Below are positions 9,263 to 17,804 of a stretch of 64,000 nt of DNA, piece after piece (the stretch's first letter is position 1; each line of letters starts with the position of its first letter). This stretch comes from Selenomonadaceae bacterium. Its GTDB lineage: Bacteria > Bacillota > Negativicutes > Selenomonadales > Selenomonadaceae. The DNA is taken from assembly GCA_017535925.1 (NCBI GenBank), contig JAFXTD010000027.1, positions 80,153-144,152 on the forward strand, read 5' to 3'. The position numbers and the translations under genes were made by a program. The notes below the pieces were generated by a model. It ran no database searches, was not told where the DNA came from, and was given only the letters and a program-made list of their open reading frames with translations.

Positions 9263-9283
9263 AGAAATCCCTCCTTAGTCTTT

Positions 9284-9314
9284 AATTCCTAACCACTAAT
9301 CACTAATCACTAAA
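9284..9314. repeat. short tandem repeat, CACTAAT type
   Basis: Tandem variants of CACTAATCACTAAAT fill most of the flgK-flgL spacer. The same 7-8 base motif family recurs at 18581, 45490, 47675 and 52840. Confidence 0.7.
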
Positions 9315-11240
9315 TTACCTGCCGACGACGCCGGTGGAATTGACGAGACGATCCAAGCATTCGTCCATAGCGTTCAAGCAACGTGAGCACGCGGTGAAGC
9401 CTTTTTGGTATTTAATCATGTTGGTGAGTTCTTCGTTCCAATCGACGCCGCCCATAGAGTCGCGCCAATTTTCTACCTGCGTCATAATCGTTTGCATTGC
9501 CTCATAGTTTACGTCGGTTGAATAAGCATCAATGCCCAAAGTCGACATGGACTTTTGATAGTAGGAATTAAGACTTAATGTGGTCATTGCCGTTGAATAT
9601 TGCTCGTCGCCGTTTGAGTCGAGGATTTTATTTCCTTCCAAGTCGCGTATGACCATATTTTTGGAAACGAGAGCATTGGCTTTGTTGTCTTCGATAATTG
9701 TCTTTTGAGAGATGTTGAAAAGTTCGCTGAGATAAACGGCATTTGTCCCGTCGCCGGTGCGCTTGCCCCACTCCATATCTTCCCAAAAACCTTGACCGGT
9801 GGAAGTTTCGACGTATTGTTTGCTTGTCGCCGCCGCAATGTAACGGTCGCCGTGAATTTCCGATAACTTTGAATTGACTTCCAAAGCGGCAATAATTTGC
9901 ACACCGCTCAAAAGATTTTTGCTGTCGACCTCGTCGGGGTCGTATTTGTAGAGATAATTTCTGTCGTATTCGGCGTCGTAGCGATATTCGTAAGTGATGC
10001 TTTCCTTGCCGAAGAAATTAATCGTGTCGGGAACTTTTTTTATAATTTCGTCGGAGGAATTTCTGTAGACTGCCCCGCCGGTGATTTTGATTACCTCTTC
10101 CGTGCCGAGCATATAAACGCCTTCCGTCAACTTCACGCTGTCCGCTTCGGTCGCGGTCAAATACGTTCCGTCGGCTTTCATGAATTCGACTGCGGTCAAG
10201 TCACTTTCGGTGGTGGAGGCGGTAACGTCGTTGCCGTCCTCGTCGACGAATTTATAATCGCCGTTCATATCCCAACCTTGCTTGTGCTGTTCGTTGAAGG
10301 CGGTCAACATGAAGCTTGCCATGTCAGCCATCTTGTCAATGTAAGATTTATCTTCGGCGATTGAATCCAAACGCGCTTTCAAAATTCCGTTTTGCGGCGT
10401 GAAGACAATGTTGCTTTCTTTGATTTTAATGTTGTAGTCGGTGACGCCGTAGTCGATTCCGTACAAGCTGGAGGAAACGCCGTCACTTATCAGAAGATGG
10501 GATCTGGTTACTCCGTTTACCAAAGTGACGCCGCCCGAATTTATCTGATAAGCTCCGAATTCATTTTCGGTGAAAGAAACGTTCATGTAATTTGACAGCT
10601 GGTCGACAAGCAGGTCGCGTCTGTCGCGCAGGTCGTTTGCCGTCGCGCCCGTGACTTCTTGAGCAACGATTTGCTTATTGAATTGAACGATTTCTTCGAG
10701 GATGTCGTCGACTTGCAAAAGCTCGGATTTAAGGTCTTCGTATTCGGAACGAATTTGTTCTTGAAGTTCAGCAGTCGCCGTCTGAATGAGGTCGCTTAAA
10801 TTTTTGCCTTGTTCGATAACTTGAGTTCTGGCGGAAGAATTTGAGGCGTTCGTCGAAAGGTCAACCCATGTCTGATAAAATTTGTTGATGGAAGCCTCAA
10901 TGCCCAAGTTTTTGCTGTCGTCGAAAATCGTTTCAAGTTTGTCGTAATTGACAGCCATAGTCTCGTAATATTTTTGTGAAGGATTTTCGTTGCGATATTG
11001 AATATCGGCGTAGACGTTGCGCGCCCGTTTGACTGCCAAAGCATCGACGCCGGTGCCGACCATGATATTTCCGGTCAAGCCTGCGCGTTCTTCGCCGCGC
11101 GTCGTGGCAAGGGTAACCATTTGGCGAGTGTAACCTTCCGTGCCCGCGTTTGTGATATTGTGACCGGTGGTGTCCAAGCCGAGCTGATTCGCCATGATGC
11201 CGCGCACCATCGTGTTTAATCCTGCAAAAGTTGCTCTCAT
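9315..11240 (-). CDS. flgK: flagellar hook-associated protein FlgK (HAP1)
   Basis: This is the 641-residue hook-filament junction protein. MRATFAGLNTMVRGIMANQL is the FlgK N-terminal rod/hook signature, followed by NITNAGTEGYTRQMV. The C-terminus has the D0 pattern (NWRDSMGGVDWNEELTNMIK, then YQKGFTACSRCLNAMDECLD), with unusual paired Cys residues near the end. The start was set at 11240 by this N-terminus and the AAGGAGG site; upstream codons in the same frame lie in a repeat element. Confidence 0.94.
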   Translation of the reverse strand: MRATFAGLNTMVRGIMANQLGLDTTGHNITNAGTEGYTRQMVTLATTRGEERAGLTGNIMVGTGVDALAVKRARNVYADIQYRNENPSQKYYETMAVNYDKLETIFDDSKNLGIEASINKFYQTWVDLSTNASNSSARTQVIEQGKNLSDLIQTATAELQEQIRSEYEDLKSELLQVDDILEEIVQFNKQIVAQEVTGATANDLRDRRDLLVDQLSNYMNVSFTENEFGAYQINSGGVTLVNGVTRSHLLISDGVSSSLYGIDYGVTDYNIKIKESNIVFTPQNGILKARLDSIAEDKSYIDKMADMASFMLTAFNEQHKQGWDMNGDYKFVDEDGNDVTASTTESDLTAVEFMKADGTYLTATEADSVKLTEGVYMLGTEEVIKITGGAVYRNSSDEIIKKVPDTINFFGKESITYEYRYDAEYDRNYLYKYDPDEVDSKNLLSGVQIIAALEVNSKLSEIHGDRYIAAATSKQYVETSTGQGFWEDMEWGKRTGDGTNAVYLSELFNISQKTIIEDNKANALVSKNMVIRDLEGNKILDSNGDEQYSTAMTTLSLNSYYQKSMSTLGIDAYSTDVNYEAMQTIMTQVENWRDSMGGVDWNEELTNMIKYQKGFTACSRCLNAMDECLDRLVNSTGVVGR

Positions 11241-11254
11241 ATATTTTCCCTCCT

Positions 11255-11412
11255 TAGAGCGTATTGGTAAACTCAAAATTATCGAGTGACGAGGAATTTT
11301 TTCGACTGACGAGGCGTAAGCGCGAAGGCGTACTTCGGTACGTCGAGCGCGAAACAACGAAGTCAGGCGGAAAAATAACCGGCACCTGTCAGACTTTACC
11401 AACAGCCTCTAG
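11255..11412. repeat. inverted-repeat element, family 1, copy B
   Basis: The ends are TAGAGCGTATTGGTAAACTC and the inverse GACTTTACCAACAGCCTCTA. The interior differs from copy A and contains a GTACTTCGGTAC hairpin within GCGCGAAGG...CGAGCGC. It lies inside the flagellar operon, filling the spacer before flgK, and its right end supplies the TAG stop of the upstream flgN-like gene. Confidence 0.8.
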
Positions 11413-11867
11413 ATATTTGCCTCGAACATGCGCCTTGTCCGTTGAGAGCCCGTATTGGCAGCCGCGCCGTAGGTATCGCTTGCCGAAGTCCTCGCCAAGA
11501 TGTTCAAATTAAATGCAACATAATCTTTGCCGCGTTTTACGAGCAACTTGAGCTTGTCCGTTTGATTTTTAATTTTGATTTGAGAGTCGGCGGTTTTCTT
11601 CAAAAGTTTTTCCGCCACGTCCCGTTGAATATTTTTTTCTTGTGCCGCGAGGTATTCTGCAAACGACGGAGCGTTTACACGTTGCAAAAAATCGCGAGCC
11701 TTTTGTTCGTTCTTGGAAAGGTCGCGTATTGTTGCCTCGATTTTGCGGATCGGCTCCTGCACGTCGGGCGAATTGCTTTCTATGATTTTTATCAGTTCTT
11801 CGAAGAGTTCGGGCAAGTGGGCGCATAACACGGCTTGCTCGCGTAAAATTTTTATCGTCTCGTCCAT
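11409..11867 (-). CDS. second FlgN-like flagellar chaperone
   Basis: A 152-residue protein with long amphipathic helices (LPELFEELIKIIES, then KLLKKTADSQIKIKNQTDKL) and a FlgN-like tail (YVAFNLNILARTSASDTYG). FlgN proteins are chaperones for FlgK and FlgL, encoded directly downstream. The ATG at 11867 was preferred because it follows the stop of the preceding flgN gene by a few bases. The stop codon TAG belongs to the terminal repeat of the adjacent family 1 element, so the last residues may have been altered by that insertion. Confidence 0.65.
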   Translation of the reverse strand: MDETIKILREQAVLCAHLPELFEELIKIIESNSPDVQEPIRKIEATIRDLSKNEQKARDFLQRVNAPSFAEYLAAQEKNIQRDVAEKLLKKTADSQIKIKNQTDKLKLLVKRGKDYVAFNLNILARTSASDTYGAAANTGSQRTRRMFEANI

Positions 11868-11877
11868 AGCCGTGACC

Positions 11878-12363
11878 TCAAGCTTTAAAGTCGAAATTTT
11901 TTTGATGAGTGACGACGCCCGCGCCTTTGCCGGAATAAGTCGGTTCAACCGCCGCGCCGCTCAATCTGTTAAGTTGTCCTTGAACGGCATCCAATGCGCA
12001 TTGAGCGAGGATTTGATTGTTGTTGCGAAGTGTCACGACGCGCTCAACGTTTTTGCTGAGGCGGTCGTGCAGTTGAAGCAATTTTTTTTCGTCGGCAGAG
12101 GTCGGAGCTTTTTTGTAAAAATCTTTGGCGCGCGTCGATTCGGTCAAAGTTTTATCTTCCTTCGACAAGCCGCGCAGAAGTTCAAGGCGTTTTTGCTCAA
12201 GCTTTTGAATTTTCGCCGTCAAGAGTTGTTCGGCGTCGAGAATATTTGAAAGAGACTTCATGTCAATGACGACCAATGCGGAGCGTTTCTTTTCGCCGAG
12301 TGCCGCCAAGTTGTCATAAACTTCGCCGAGCTTGTCGAGTGTATCAATTAAAGTTTGCCACAT
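11878..12363 (-). CDS. flgN: FlgN family flagellar chaperone
   Basis: A 161-residue coiled-coil protein. The N-terminus WQTLIDTLDKLGEVYDNLAALGEKKRSALV is the FlgN pattern, followed by helices LLTAKIQKLEQKRLELLRGL and a C-terminal NNQILAQCALDAVQGQLNRL helix with PTYSGKG. FlgN keeps the hook-associated proteins FlgK and FlgL soluble for export. It lies between flgM and a second, divergent FlgN-like gene. The identification rests on position and pattern. Confidence 0.8.
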   Translation of the reverse strand: MWQTLIDTLDKLGEVYDNLAALGEKKRSALVVIDMKSLSNILDAEQLLTAKIQKLEQKRLELLRGLSKEDKTLTESTRAKDFYKKAPTSADEKKLLQLHDRLSKNVERVVTLRNNNQILAQCALDAVQGQLNRLSGAAVEPTYSGKGAGVVTHQKNFDFKA

Positions 12364-12373
12364 GTCCGTTGCC

Positions 12374-12655
12374 TCAATAACGTGTTGCCAAAAGACTTGC
12401 CGCGAGGTCTTGCGCCGAAACGAAATATTGCCCCGAAGAAATTTGTTCTTGGATGCGATTGACTTTATCCTCGCGAACTTCCGAAACGCCTTTGAGTTTG
12501 TTTAGCAAGTCGCTGAAACTCTGCGCCTCTTTTGAGGGCATGAAGGCATCACTCTTTTGCACGCCGCGAACGTAGCCGACTGAATTTGCGTATCTCGTCG
12601 CTGCCACCGAGTTTGAATAAAAATTCGAGGACGAGTTCACGTTGTTTACAATCAT
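12374..12655 (-). CDS. flgM: anti-sigma-28 factor FlgM
   Basis: FlgM binds and inhibits the flagellar sigma factor (sigma-28/SigD) until it is exported through the finished hook. This 93-residue protein has a disordered Ser/Asn-rich N-terminus and the C-terminal sigma-binding helices, with VREDKVNRIQEQISSGQYFVSAQDLAASLL being the family hallmark. The ATG at 12655 is preceded by AGGTGG at 8 bases; an upstream GTG would overlap that site. It is the first gene of the flagellar operon. Confidence 0.92.
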   Translation of the reverse strand: MIVNNVNSSSNFYSNSVAATRYANSVGYVRGVQKSDAFMPSKEAQSFSDLLNKLKGVSEVREDKVNRIQEQISSGQYFVSAQDLAASLLATRY

Positions 12656-12721
12656 GATTTTCACCACCTGTTGACTGCTGTCCTTGCAAATATTTTTCAG
12701 TGTATCTTCCTTGTTTGCCTA

Positions 12722-12749
12722 TATATCGAAAAAAATTTTCTTAGACTTA
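12722..12749 (-). promoter_or_regulatory. putative sigma-28 (SigD-type) promoter of the flagellar operon
   Basis: Read on the minus strand, TAAG is followed after 16 bases by TCGATATA, close to the SigD pattern TAAA-N15-GCCGATAT. It lies about 65 bases upstream of flgM, the expected place for a FlgM-controlled class III operon. It is AT-rich, so chance similarity is possible. Confidence 0.45.
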
Positions 12750-12791
12750 AAACTAAATTAGGGGCGGTCGATTTCTTCTTGCCTCGATTGA

Positions 12792-13080
12792 ATGAAAGAG
12801 GGAGCTCCCGTCTTTGCCAAAGAGTGGGCACGCAGAACCGGCTGTCGTATTCGGAGTTTGTTACTTCGATTTAACGTTTCAATGAATTTAATTTTTTTCT
12901 TCTACTTTTTCTTTGCATGCCCAAAGAAAAAGTAGCAAAAAGAAAAGGCACCTCGCGGGGGCGTTCGTCGTTCATGGTTCGGAGGTTGAGGTTACCCGCA
13001 ACCGAGAGTGCCGCTGTATTTCGCATCACGCGAAATGGTCGCGGCGAGGCCGTCATCCATGACGGCCTCAAATTTTTTAT
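12792..13080. repeat. composite repeat element, family 2, copy A
   Basis: This fills most of the 430-base gap between flgM and prfC. Modules in order are GTCTTTGCCAAAGAGTGGGC, a CGTTTCAATGA box, an AAAGAAAAAG run with its inverse, CTCGCGGGGGCGTTCGTCG, ATTTCGCATCACGCGAAAT and the palindrome GAGGCCGTCAT-CC-ATGACGGCCTC. The right half is repeated in inverse orientation at 34725 and the left half at 45250. No credible gene lies here. Confidence 0.75.
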
Positions 13081-13087
13081 CGATCAT

Positions 13088-14683
13088 TTAAAACGGAGTC
13101 GCACTCATTTCAAGTTTGGGATTGTTGTCGCTTATCCAGCCCAGAGCCCATTCGTTTTCGAGGAGCAACACGGGATTTTCCTCGCGGTCGAGGACGAACA
13201 TTCCTCTGTCTGCGCCGCGCAAGCTTGAAGGAGTGACTTTCGCGCCGTCGTTAAATTTGAGCCAACGAGCAACTTCAAACGGTAACATCGTCAACAGCAC
13301 GTCGACGCCGTATTCCGATTTCAAACGATATTGCAGAACTTCAAATTGCAAAGTGCCGACGGTTCCGACGACGTATGATTCGGTGCCCGCGCCAACTTGA
13401 TTGAAAAGTTGAATCGCGCCTTCCTGCGTGAGCTGGTCGATGCCTTTGGCGAATTGTTTGCGCTTCATTGTGTCTTTGGCTTGCACGCGAGCAAATTTTT
13501 CGGGCGGGAAGGTCGGGAAGTCCTCGAATTTAAATTTGTGAGAGGCGTCTGTCAAAGTATCGCCTATCCCGAAAATTCCGGGGTCGAATAAGCCGACGAT
13601 ATCGCCGGGAAATGCCTCGTCGATAATCTGTCTGTCCTGCGCGAGGAATTGTTGTGGCTGCGAAAGTTTTATCAGCTTATCGGTCGCCGCGTGCCAAACC
13701 GTCATGTTGCGTTCGAACTTGCCCGAACAAATTCTGATAAACGCCAAGCGGTCTCGGTGCGCGGGATTCATGTTGGCTTGTATCTTGAAGACAAACGCCG
13801 AAAATTTTTCGTCTTCGGGCTCAATGATTCCGTCGTTTGAAAGGCGCGGGGCGGGCGGCGGCGCAAGTTTCAAATACTCTTCCAAAAAATTTTGCACGCC
13901 GAAATTTGTCATTGCCGAACCGAAAAACGTCGGAGTCAATTCGCCCGCGTCGATTTTTTTCTTGTCGAAGGTTTCGCCCGCCTCGTCGAGGAGCATCAAA
14001 TCTTCTTGAAGCGCGTCGAAATTTTCTTGACCGATACGCTTTATAACTTCCGCGTCGTCGGGAGAAAAAATTTCGGAGGCGCGTTCCTTCTGCCCGTGAG
14101 TTGTATCCTCCGCGAAAAGTTCAATTTGATTTTTTTGACGGTCGAAGACGCCCAAATATTTTCCGTCGGTGCCGATTGGGAAGTTCATGGGATAAGTCGG
14201 AATGCCCAAAACTTTTTCAATCTCGTCAAGCAAATCAAGCGGAATTTTTCCGTAGCGGTCGAGCTTGTTGATAAAAGTAAAAATCGGAATGCGGCGTTCG
14301 CGACAGACTTTAAAAAGTTTTTTGGTTTGAGACTCAACGCCCTTAGCCGCGTCGAGAATCATAACCGCGCTGTCGACAGCCATCAACGTGCGGTAGGTGT
14401 CTTCGGAAAAATCTTGGTGACCGGGCGTGTCGAGGATATTGATTCGGCAGCCGGCGTAGTCGAATTGCAAGACGGAACTCGTGACGGAAATGCCGCGTTG
14501 CTTTTCGATTTCCATCCAATCGCTGACGGCGTGGCGTTGAGTTTTGCGAGACTTAATCGAACCCGCCAAATGAATCGCGCCGCCATAGAGTAAAAGTTTT
14601 TCGGTAAGTGTAGTCTTGCCCGCGTCGGGGTGAGAGATTATCGCGAACGTTCTCCGTTTGTTTATTTCTTCAGTCAGTGTCAA
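13088..14683 (-). CDS. prfC: peptide chain release factor 3
   Basis: RF3 is the GTPase that recycles RF1/RF2 from ribosomes after termination. The 531-residue protein has G1 ISHPDAGKTTLTEKLL, G3 DTPGHQDFSEDTYRTL, G4 FINKLDR, and the RF3-specific C-terminal domain with QFEVLQYRLKSEYGVDV. The AGSIKSRKTQRHAVSDWMEIE segment distinguishes it from EF-G. The start appears to be TTG at 14683 (TTGACACTG) with only a weak AGAGAG site. It is monocistronic, flanked by repeats downstream. Confidence 0.95.
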   Translation of the reverse strand: MTLTEEINKRRTFAIISHPDAGKTTLTEKLLLYGGAIHLAGSIKSRKTQRHAVSDWMEIEKQRGISVTSSVLQFDYAGCRINILDTPGHQDFSEDTYRTLMAVDSAVMILDAAKGVESQTKKLFKVCRERRIPIFTFINKLDRYGKIPLDLLDEIEKVLGIPTYPMNFPIGTDGKYLGVFDRQKNQIELFAEDTTHGQKERASEIFSPDDAEVIKRIGQENFDALQEDLMLLDEAGETFDKKKIDAGELTPTFFGSAMTNFGVQNFLEEYLKLAPPPAPRLSNDGIIEPEDEKFSAFVFKIQANMNPAHRDRLAFIRICSGKFERNMTVWHAATDKLIKLSQPQQFLAQDRQIIDEAFPGDIVGLFDPGIFGIGDTLTDASHKFKFEDFPTFPPEKFARVQAKDTMKRKQFAKGIDQLTQEGAIQLFNQVGAGTESYVVGTVGTLQFEVLQYRLKSEYGVDVLLTMLPFEVARWLKFNDGAKVTPSSLRGADRGMFVLDREENPVLLLENEWALGWISDNNPKLEMSATPF

Positions 14684-14713
14684 AATTAATCGCTCTCTTT
14701 CATAAAAAATTTT

Positions 14714-15553
14714 TTACTTGCCTTTCTTCACAACAATTAAAATTCCCGCGAAGATAAATAACATGCCCGAAATTATGTGGACAGTCAGAGGCTCGTTTAA
14801 AAATATCACGCCGCCCAAAACACCGACGACCGGCGCGACCAAAGTTGCGATTGCAGCTTTTCCGGCTTCCATATGCGTCAAAATGTAATTCCACAAGAGG
14901 AACGCCAATGCGGAGGCAAGTACGCCGTTGTAAATCACGCAGAGCACGGCGGGCAGTCCCCAATCAATTTCGCCTTGAGGAAATGCCGTCGAATAAATTA
15001 TCAGGGCGAGCGCGCCGAAGATCATTTGCCACGTCGTCAGCTGAATCATATCGCATTTGCTCAATTTCAACTTGACGAGTATGTAAGCCGCCGCCGCACA
15101 AAGCGCACCCAAAATTATTATGAACGCCGCGCTCAAATCGTCGACGCCCTGCAAGCCCATCAAAATGTACAAGCCGACCGTCGCCAAGAAAATGCCGAAA
15201 CATTTTTTTCGAGTGAGTCTTTCATTTAAGACGAAGTGTGCAAATATCGCCGTCCAAAGCGGCACGGTGTAATTCAAGACGCAAGCCATGCCCGCGCTTA
15301 TCGACAGCATTCCGATTTGTGCGGCGACGTTGTTCAATGAAATTTGCAAAAGACCCGTCAAAATTATCCAAGGCAAAAATTTTGCATCGGGCAGAGGAAT
15401 TTTTTTCCACCATGCGACCGCCGACAAAATCAGCGCGCCCGAAGCAAATCGCCACGTCACGAAAAGTATCGGCGGGAAAAAATTATTTGCCGTTTTCATG
15501 ATGACCCAATTCAAGCCCCAAATAAACCAAATCGCCGCAAGTGCTCGGAGCAT
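14714..15553 (-). CDS. EamA family (DMT superfamily) transporter
   Basis: A 279-residue inner-membrane permease with about ten hydrophobic segments arranged as two EamA repeats (first half from ALAAIWFIWGLNWVIMKTAN, second from AAFIIILGALCAAAAYILVK). Conserved features are NYTVPLWTAIFAHFVLNERL and the second-repeat APVVGVLGGVIFLNEPLTVH, both typical of drug/metabolite exporters. The start at 15553 was chosen for AAAGG ten bases upstream; TTG at 15574 is the alternative. The substrate is unknown. Confidence 0.85.
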   Translation of the reverse strand: MLRALAAIWFIWGLNWVIMKTANNFFPPILFVTWRFASGALILSAVAWWKKIPLPDAKFLPWIILTGLLQISLNNVAAQIGMLSISAGMACVLNYTVPLWTAIFAHFVLNERLTRKKCFGIFLATVGLYILMGLQGVDDLSAAFIIILGALCAAAAYILVKLKLSKCDMIQLTTWQMIFGALALIIYSTAFPQGEIDWGLPAVLCVIYNGVLASALAFLLWNYILTHMEAGKAAIATLVAPVVGVLGGVIFLNEPLTVHIISGMLFIFAGILIVVKKGK

Positions 15554-15659
15554 TTTTATCACGACCTTTAACAAAATCTGCCCGCAAGTTTAGAATAATT
15601 TTTATGTCATGTCAAAGCAGGGCGAGAAAATTTTTTGTGGAATTTTATTGCGAGAAAAA

Positions 15660-15724
15660 AATAGCTGTTAGCTGTTAGTGGTTAGAAAAATCCTGAAAGC
15701 TAAAAGCTGACAGCTGAAAGCTAA
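15660..15724. repeat. short tandem repeat, AGCTGTTAG type
   Basis: Repeats of AGCTGTTAG and variants (AAAGCTAAAAGCTGACAGC) run up to the ribosome site of the SIMPL gene. Similar strings occur at 18581, 45371 and 52840. Confidence 0.65.
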
Positions 15725-15741
15725 CGAGGAGGGAAAATTTT

Positions 15742-16404
15742 ATGACGGAAGAAAGACGCACGATTCACATAAAAGGCACGGGGTACGCCGCGCAAATTCC
15801 CGACACTGTCGTTTTGTCAATGACTTTGACTGCGCAGAACAAAGAATACTCCGCCGCAATGAAAATCGGCAGCCAGCAAGTCGAAATGCTCCGCGAGGCG
15901 ATCGTCGAGGCAGGTTTCAAAGCCGACGACCTCAAGACGATTAATTTCGATGTCGAAGCGAAATACGAAAACGAGGAATATAAGGAAGGCAAGTCGACGC
16001 GTTACCGCCAAATTTTTATCGGCTTCGAATGCAGCCACGATTTAAAGTTGAGCTTTGACTTCGACAACGACAGATTAAACAACGCCGTCGATACGATTGC
16101 CGCGAGTTTGTCTCAACCGAAAATTTCAATCGCCTTCACGATAAAAGATGTTGACGCCTTCAACGACAAAATTTTAAAATCCGCCGCCGAAAATGCTCGA
16201 CGTAAAGCCGAAATTCTCTGCGCGGCTTCGGGCGTCAAACTCGGCAAGCTCCTCAAAATAAATTACTCTTGGAACGAAATTAATATTCAACATGAAATGG
16301 TTGATGCCTTACTTGCTCCTCCTTCCGAAAAAAGTTCTTTCGACTTTCAGCCCGACGAAATTAAAGCAAACGATACCGTCGATTTTCTTTGGGAGATTGA
16401 GTAA
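15742..16404 (+). CDS. SIMPL domain (DUF541) protein
   Basis: A 220-residue protein with the SIMPL/DUF541 pattern: IHIKGTGYAAQIPDTVVLSMTL near the start, MLREAIVEAGFKADDLKTINFDV in the middle, and LKSAAENARRKAEILCAASGVKLGKLL towards the end. Many family members are exported, but this one has no signal peptide and so appears cytosolic. A GAGGAGGG site precedes the ATG. Its stop is directly followed by the start of the next gene, forming an operon with two unknown paralogous proteins. Function is not established. Confidence 0.82.
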   Translation: MTEERRTIHIKGTGYAAQIPDTVVLSMTLTAQNKEYSAAMKIGSQQVEMLREAIVEAGFKADDLKTINFDVEAKYENEEYKEGKSTRYRQIFIGFECSHDLKLSFDFDNDRLNNAVDTIAASLSQPKISIAFTIKDVDAFNDKILKSAAENARRKAEILCAASGVKLGKLLKINYSWNEINIQHEMVDALLAPPSEKSSFDFQPDEIKANDTVDFLWEIE

Positions 16405-16800
16405 ATGGCTAAGCAAATAAAATTCACAATCGGAGGATTTTTCGGCGGCTACAACACGATTGAAATTTTTATCGACGGCTCAACCGTTCGTTGCAAGGCG
16501 GCAAGAATTTCCTACAATAAAGAGGCGTGGCAAAAATTCGACAAACTAGAAGGTAAACTTGTCGAAGTCTCGGATTCATGGCTTGCAGAGCTTGACGCAT
16601 TGGAAATTTTTTCTTGGCAAGAAAAATATGATTGTCTTCCAAAATATCCCGATGACTTCATTTGGTGGAATTTAACTTTTGAAGACAACGGAAAAATTTA
16701 TCGCGGACAAGGAACCAATACTGCTCACAAAAATTGGTCGCGCTTTATGGATTGGCTCGGTGCGATTTTTAAGGAGAAGGACAGATGGGTAGATATATGA
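16405..16800 (+). CDS. hypothetical protein, short paralog
   Basis: This 131-residue soluble protein is not a family I recognise. It is Trp-rich (WWNLTF, SRFMDWLGAIF) and shares a clear pattern with the first 115 residues of the next gene: FTxGxxxxGYxTxEIFIDD, LEIFSW, then IYRGQGxNA and F-x-DWL. The two arose by duplication. The start follows the SIMPL stop without a gap. The gene overlaps the next start by 16 bases, so they are translated together. Confidence 0.7.
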   Translation: MAKQIKFTIGGFFGGYNTIEIFIDGSTVRCKAARISYNKEAWQKFDKLEGKLVEVSDSWLAELDALEIFSWQEKYDCLPKYPDDFIWWNLTFEDNGKIYRGQGTNTAHKNWSRFMDWLGAIFKEKDRWVDI

Positions 16801-17804
16801 AATTCACGACCGGAAACGTCGCGGAAGGTTACAAGACCGTTGAAATTTTTATCGACGACGACGGCAAGACAGCTTACAAAATTTTACGGAGCGGTTTGCT
16901 TTACCTCGACCGAAATAAAAAAATCGCCGCGCAGATGTCCGACGAGTGGGTTAAAGAATTGGCAGAGCTGGAAATTTTTTCTTGGAAGAAAAATTTTTCG
17001 GCGGAGGTTGCCGACGGCGTGCAATGGGAATTAATTTTTGAGGACGGCAGAGAAATTTATCGCGGGCAAGGTTTGAATGCTTATCCGGAAAATTTTGAGC
17101 GTTTCCTTGATTGGCTGGATGCTTTGGTTCCTGAGCTTGAGTTCGTCAATCGCAAGCGGCTCGAAAAAATTACGCTGGACTATTCCCGCGAATCGGCTAT
17201 CGGCTACATGATTTCCGAATGCTTGACGCTCGACCGCCGTGAAAAAAATTTGACGCTTGATAAAAAAAATGCTTACGTCTTTGCCAATCATGTTTATCGT
17301 TTGGGTTCCAACAAGGAAAAAATTTTCGACGCCTGCCAAAATTTTTTTGACAATCTCGAAATCGAAGAGAGCGACCCATATTATCCTGCACGAATAAAAA
17401 TCGAACTCGTCAGGCACGACGGCTCGATTGAAAATTTTGAGACATCTTACAACGAAAATTTTTTGCCGGGCATGACAAACCTTATGAAAGAAATTCAAAA
17501 TTGCGCAAGTGACTTGACGGCAGAAATTTTTTCTCCGTTGCCCGCCGAAAGAAAGACAGAAGACAAATACATTTTCTGCAAAGTTCAATTCAAGGGCAGC
17601 TACAAGCACTACACCTACCGCGCCGAAGACGAAACTCTTTCCGTCGGTGACGTGGTGGATGTTCCCGTCGGCAAGAACAATGACGTGGCGACGGCGCGCA
17701 TTGTTGAAATCGGCTACTTCGAAGAATACGAGGCACCCTTCCCCATCGATAAGATAAAAAAAATCATCGGCAAGCATATCGCCGACGATTGGGAAAATTA
17801 TTAA
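16785..17804 (+). CDS. hypothetical protein, long paralog with extra C-terminal domains
   Basis: 339 residues. Residues 1-115 are homologous to the whole preceding protein. Residues 115-250 form an unrecognised alpha/beta region. The last 75 residues (KYIFCKVQFKGSYKHYTYRA, then VGDVVDVPVGKNNDVATARIVEIGYFEE) look like a small beta-barrel of the kind often found at the end of Firmicute unknowns. The ATG at 16785 has AGGAG at 8 bases. The gene converges on rnc, with their ends overlapping by 4 bases. No function is proposed. Confidence 0.7.
   Translation: MGRYMKFTTGNVAEGYKTVEIFIDDDGKTAYKILRSGLLYLDRNKKIAAQMSDEWVKELAELEIFSWKKNFSAEVADGVQWELIFEDGREIYRGQGLNAYPENFERFLDWLDALVPELEFVNRKRLEKITLDYSRESAIGYMISECLTLDRREKNLTLDKKNAYVFANHVYRLGSNKEKIFDACQNFFDNLEIEESDPYYPARIKIELVRHDGSIENFETSYNENFLPGMTNLMKEIQNCASDLTAEIFSPLPAERKTEDKYIFCKVQFKGSYKHYTYRAEDETLSVGDVVDVPVGKNNDVATARIVEIGYFEEYEAPFPIDKIKKIIGKHIADDWENY

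Noticed and set aside
12871..13071. A 66-residue frame beginning MRPSWMTASPRPFRVMRN, with the same residues in a frame near 34730-34832
   Set aside because: Both come from the inverted family 2 repeat. There is no ribosome site, the frames differ outside the repeat, and the sequence is hairpin-rich non-coding DNA.
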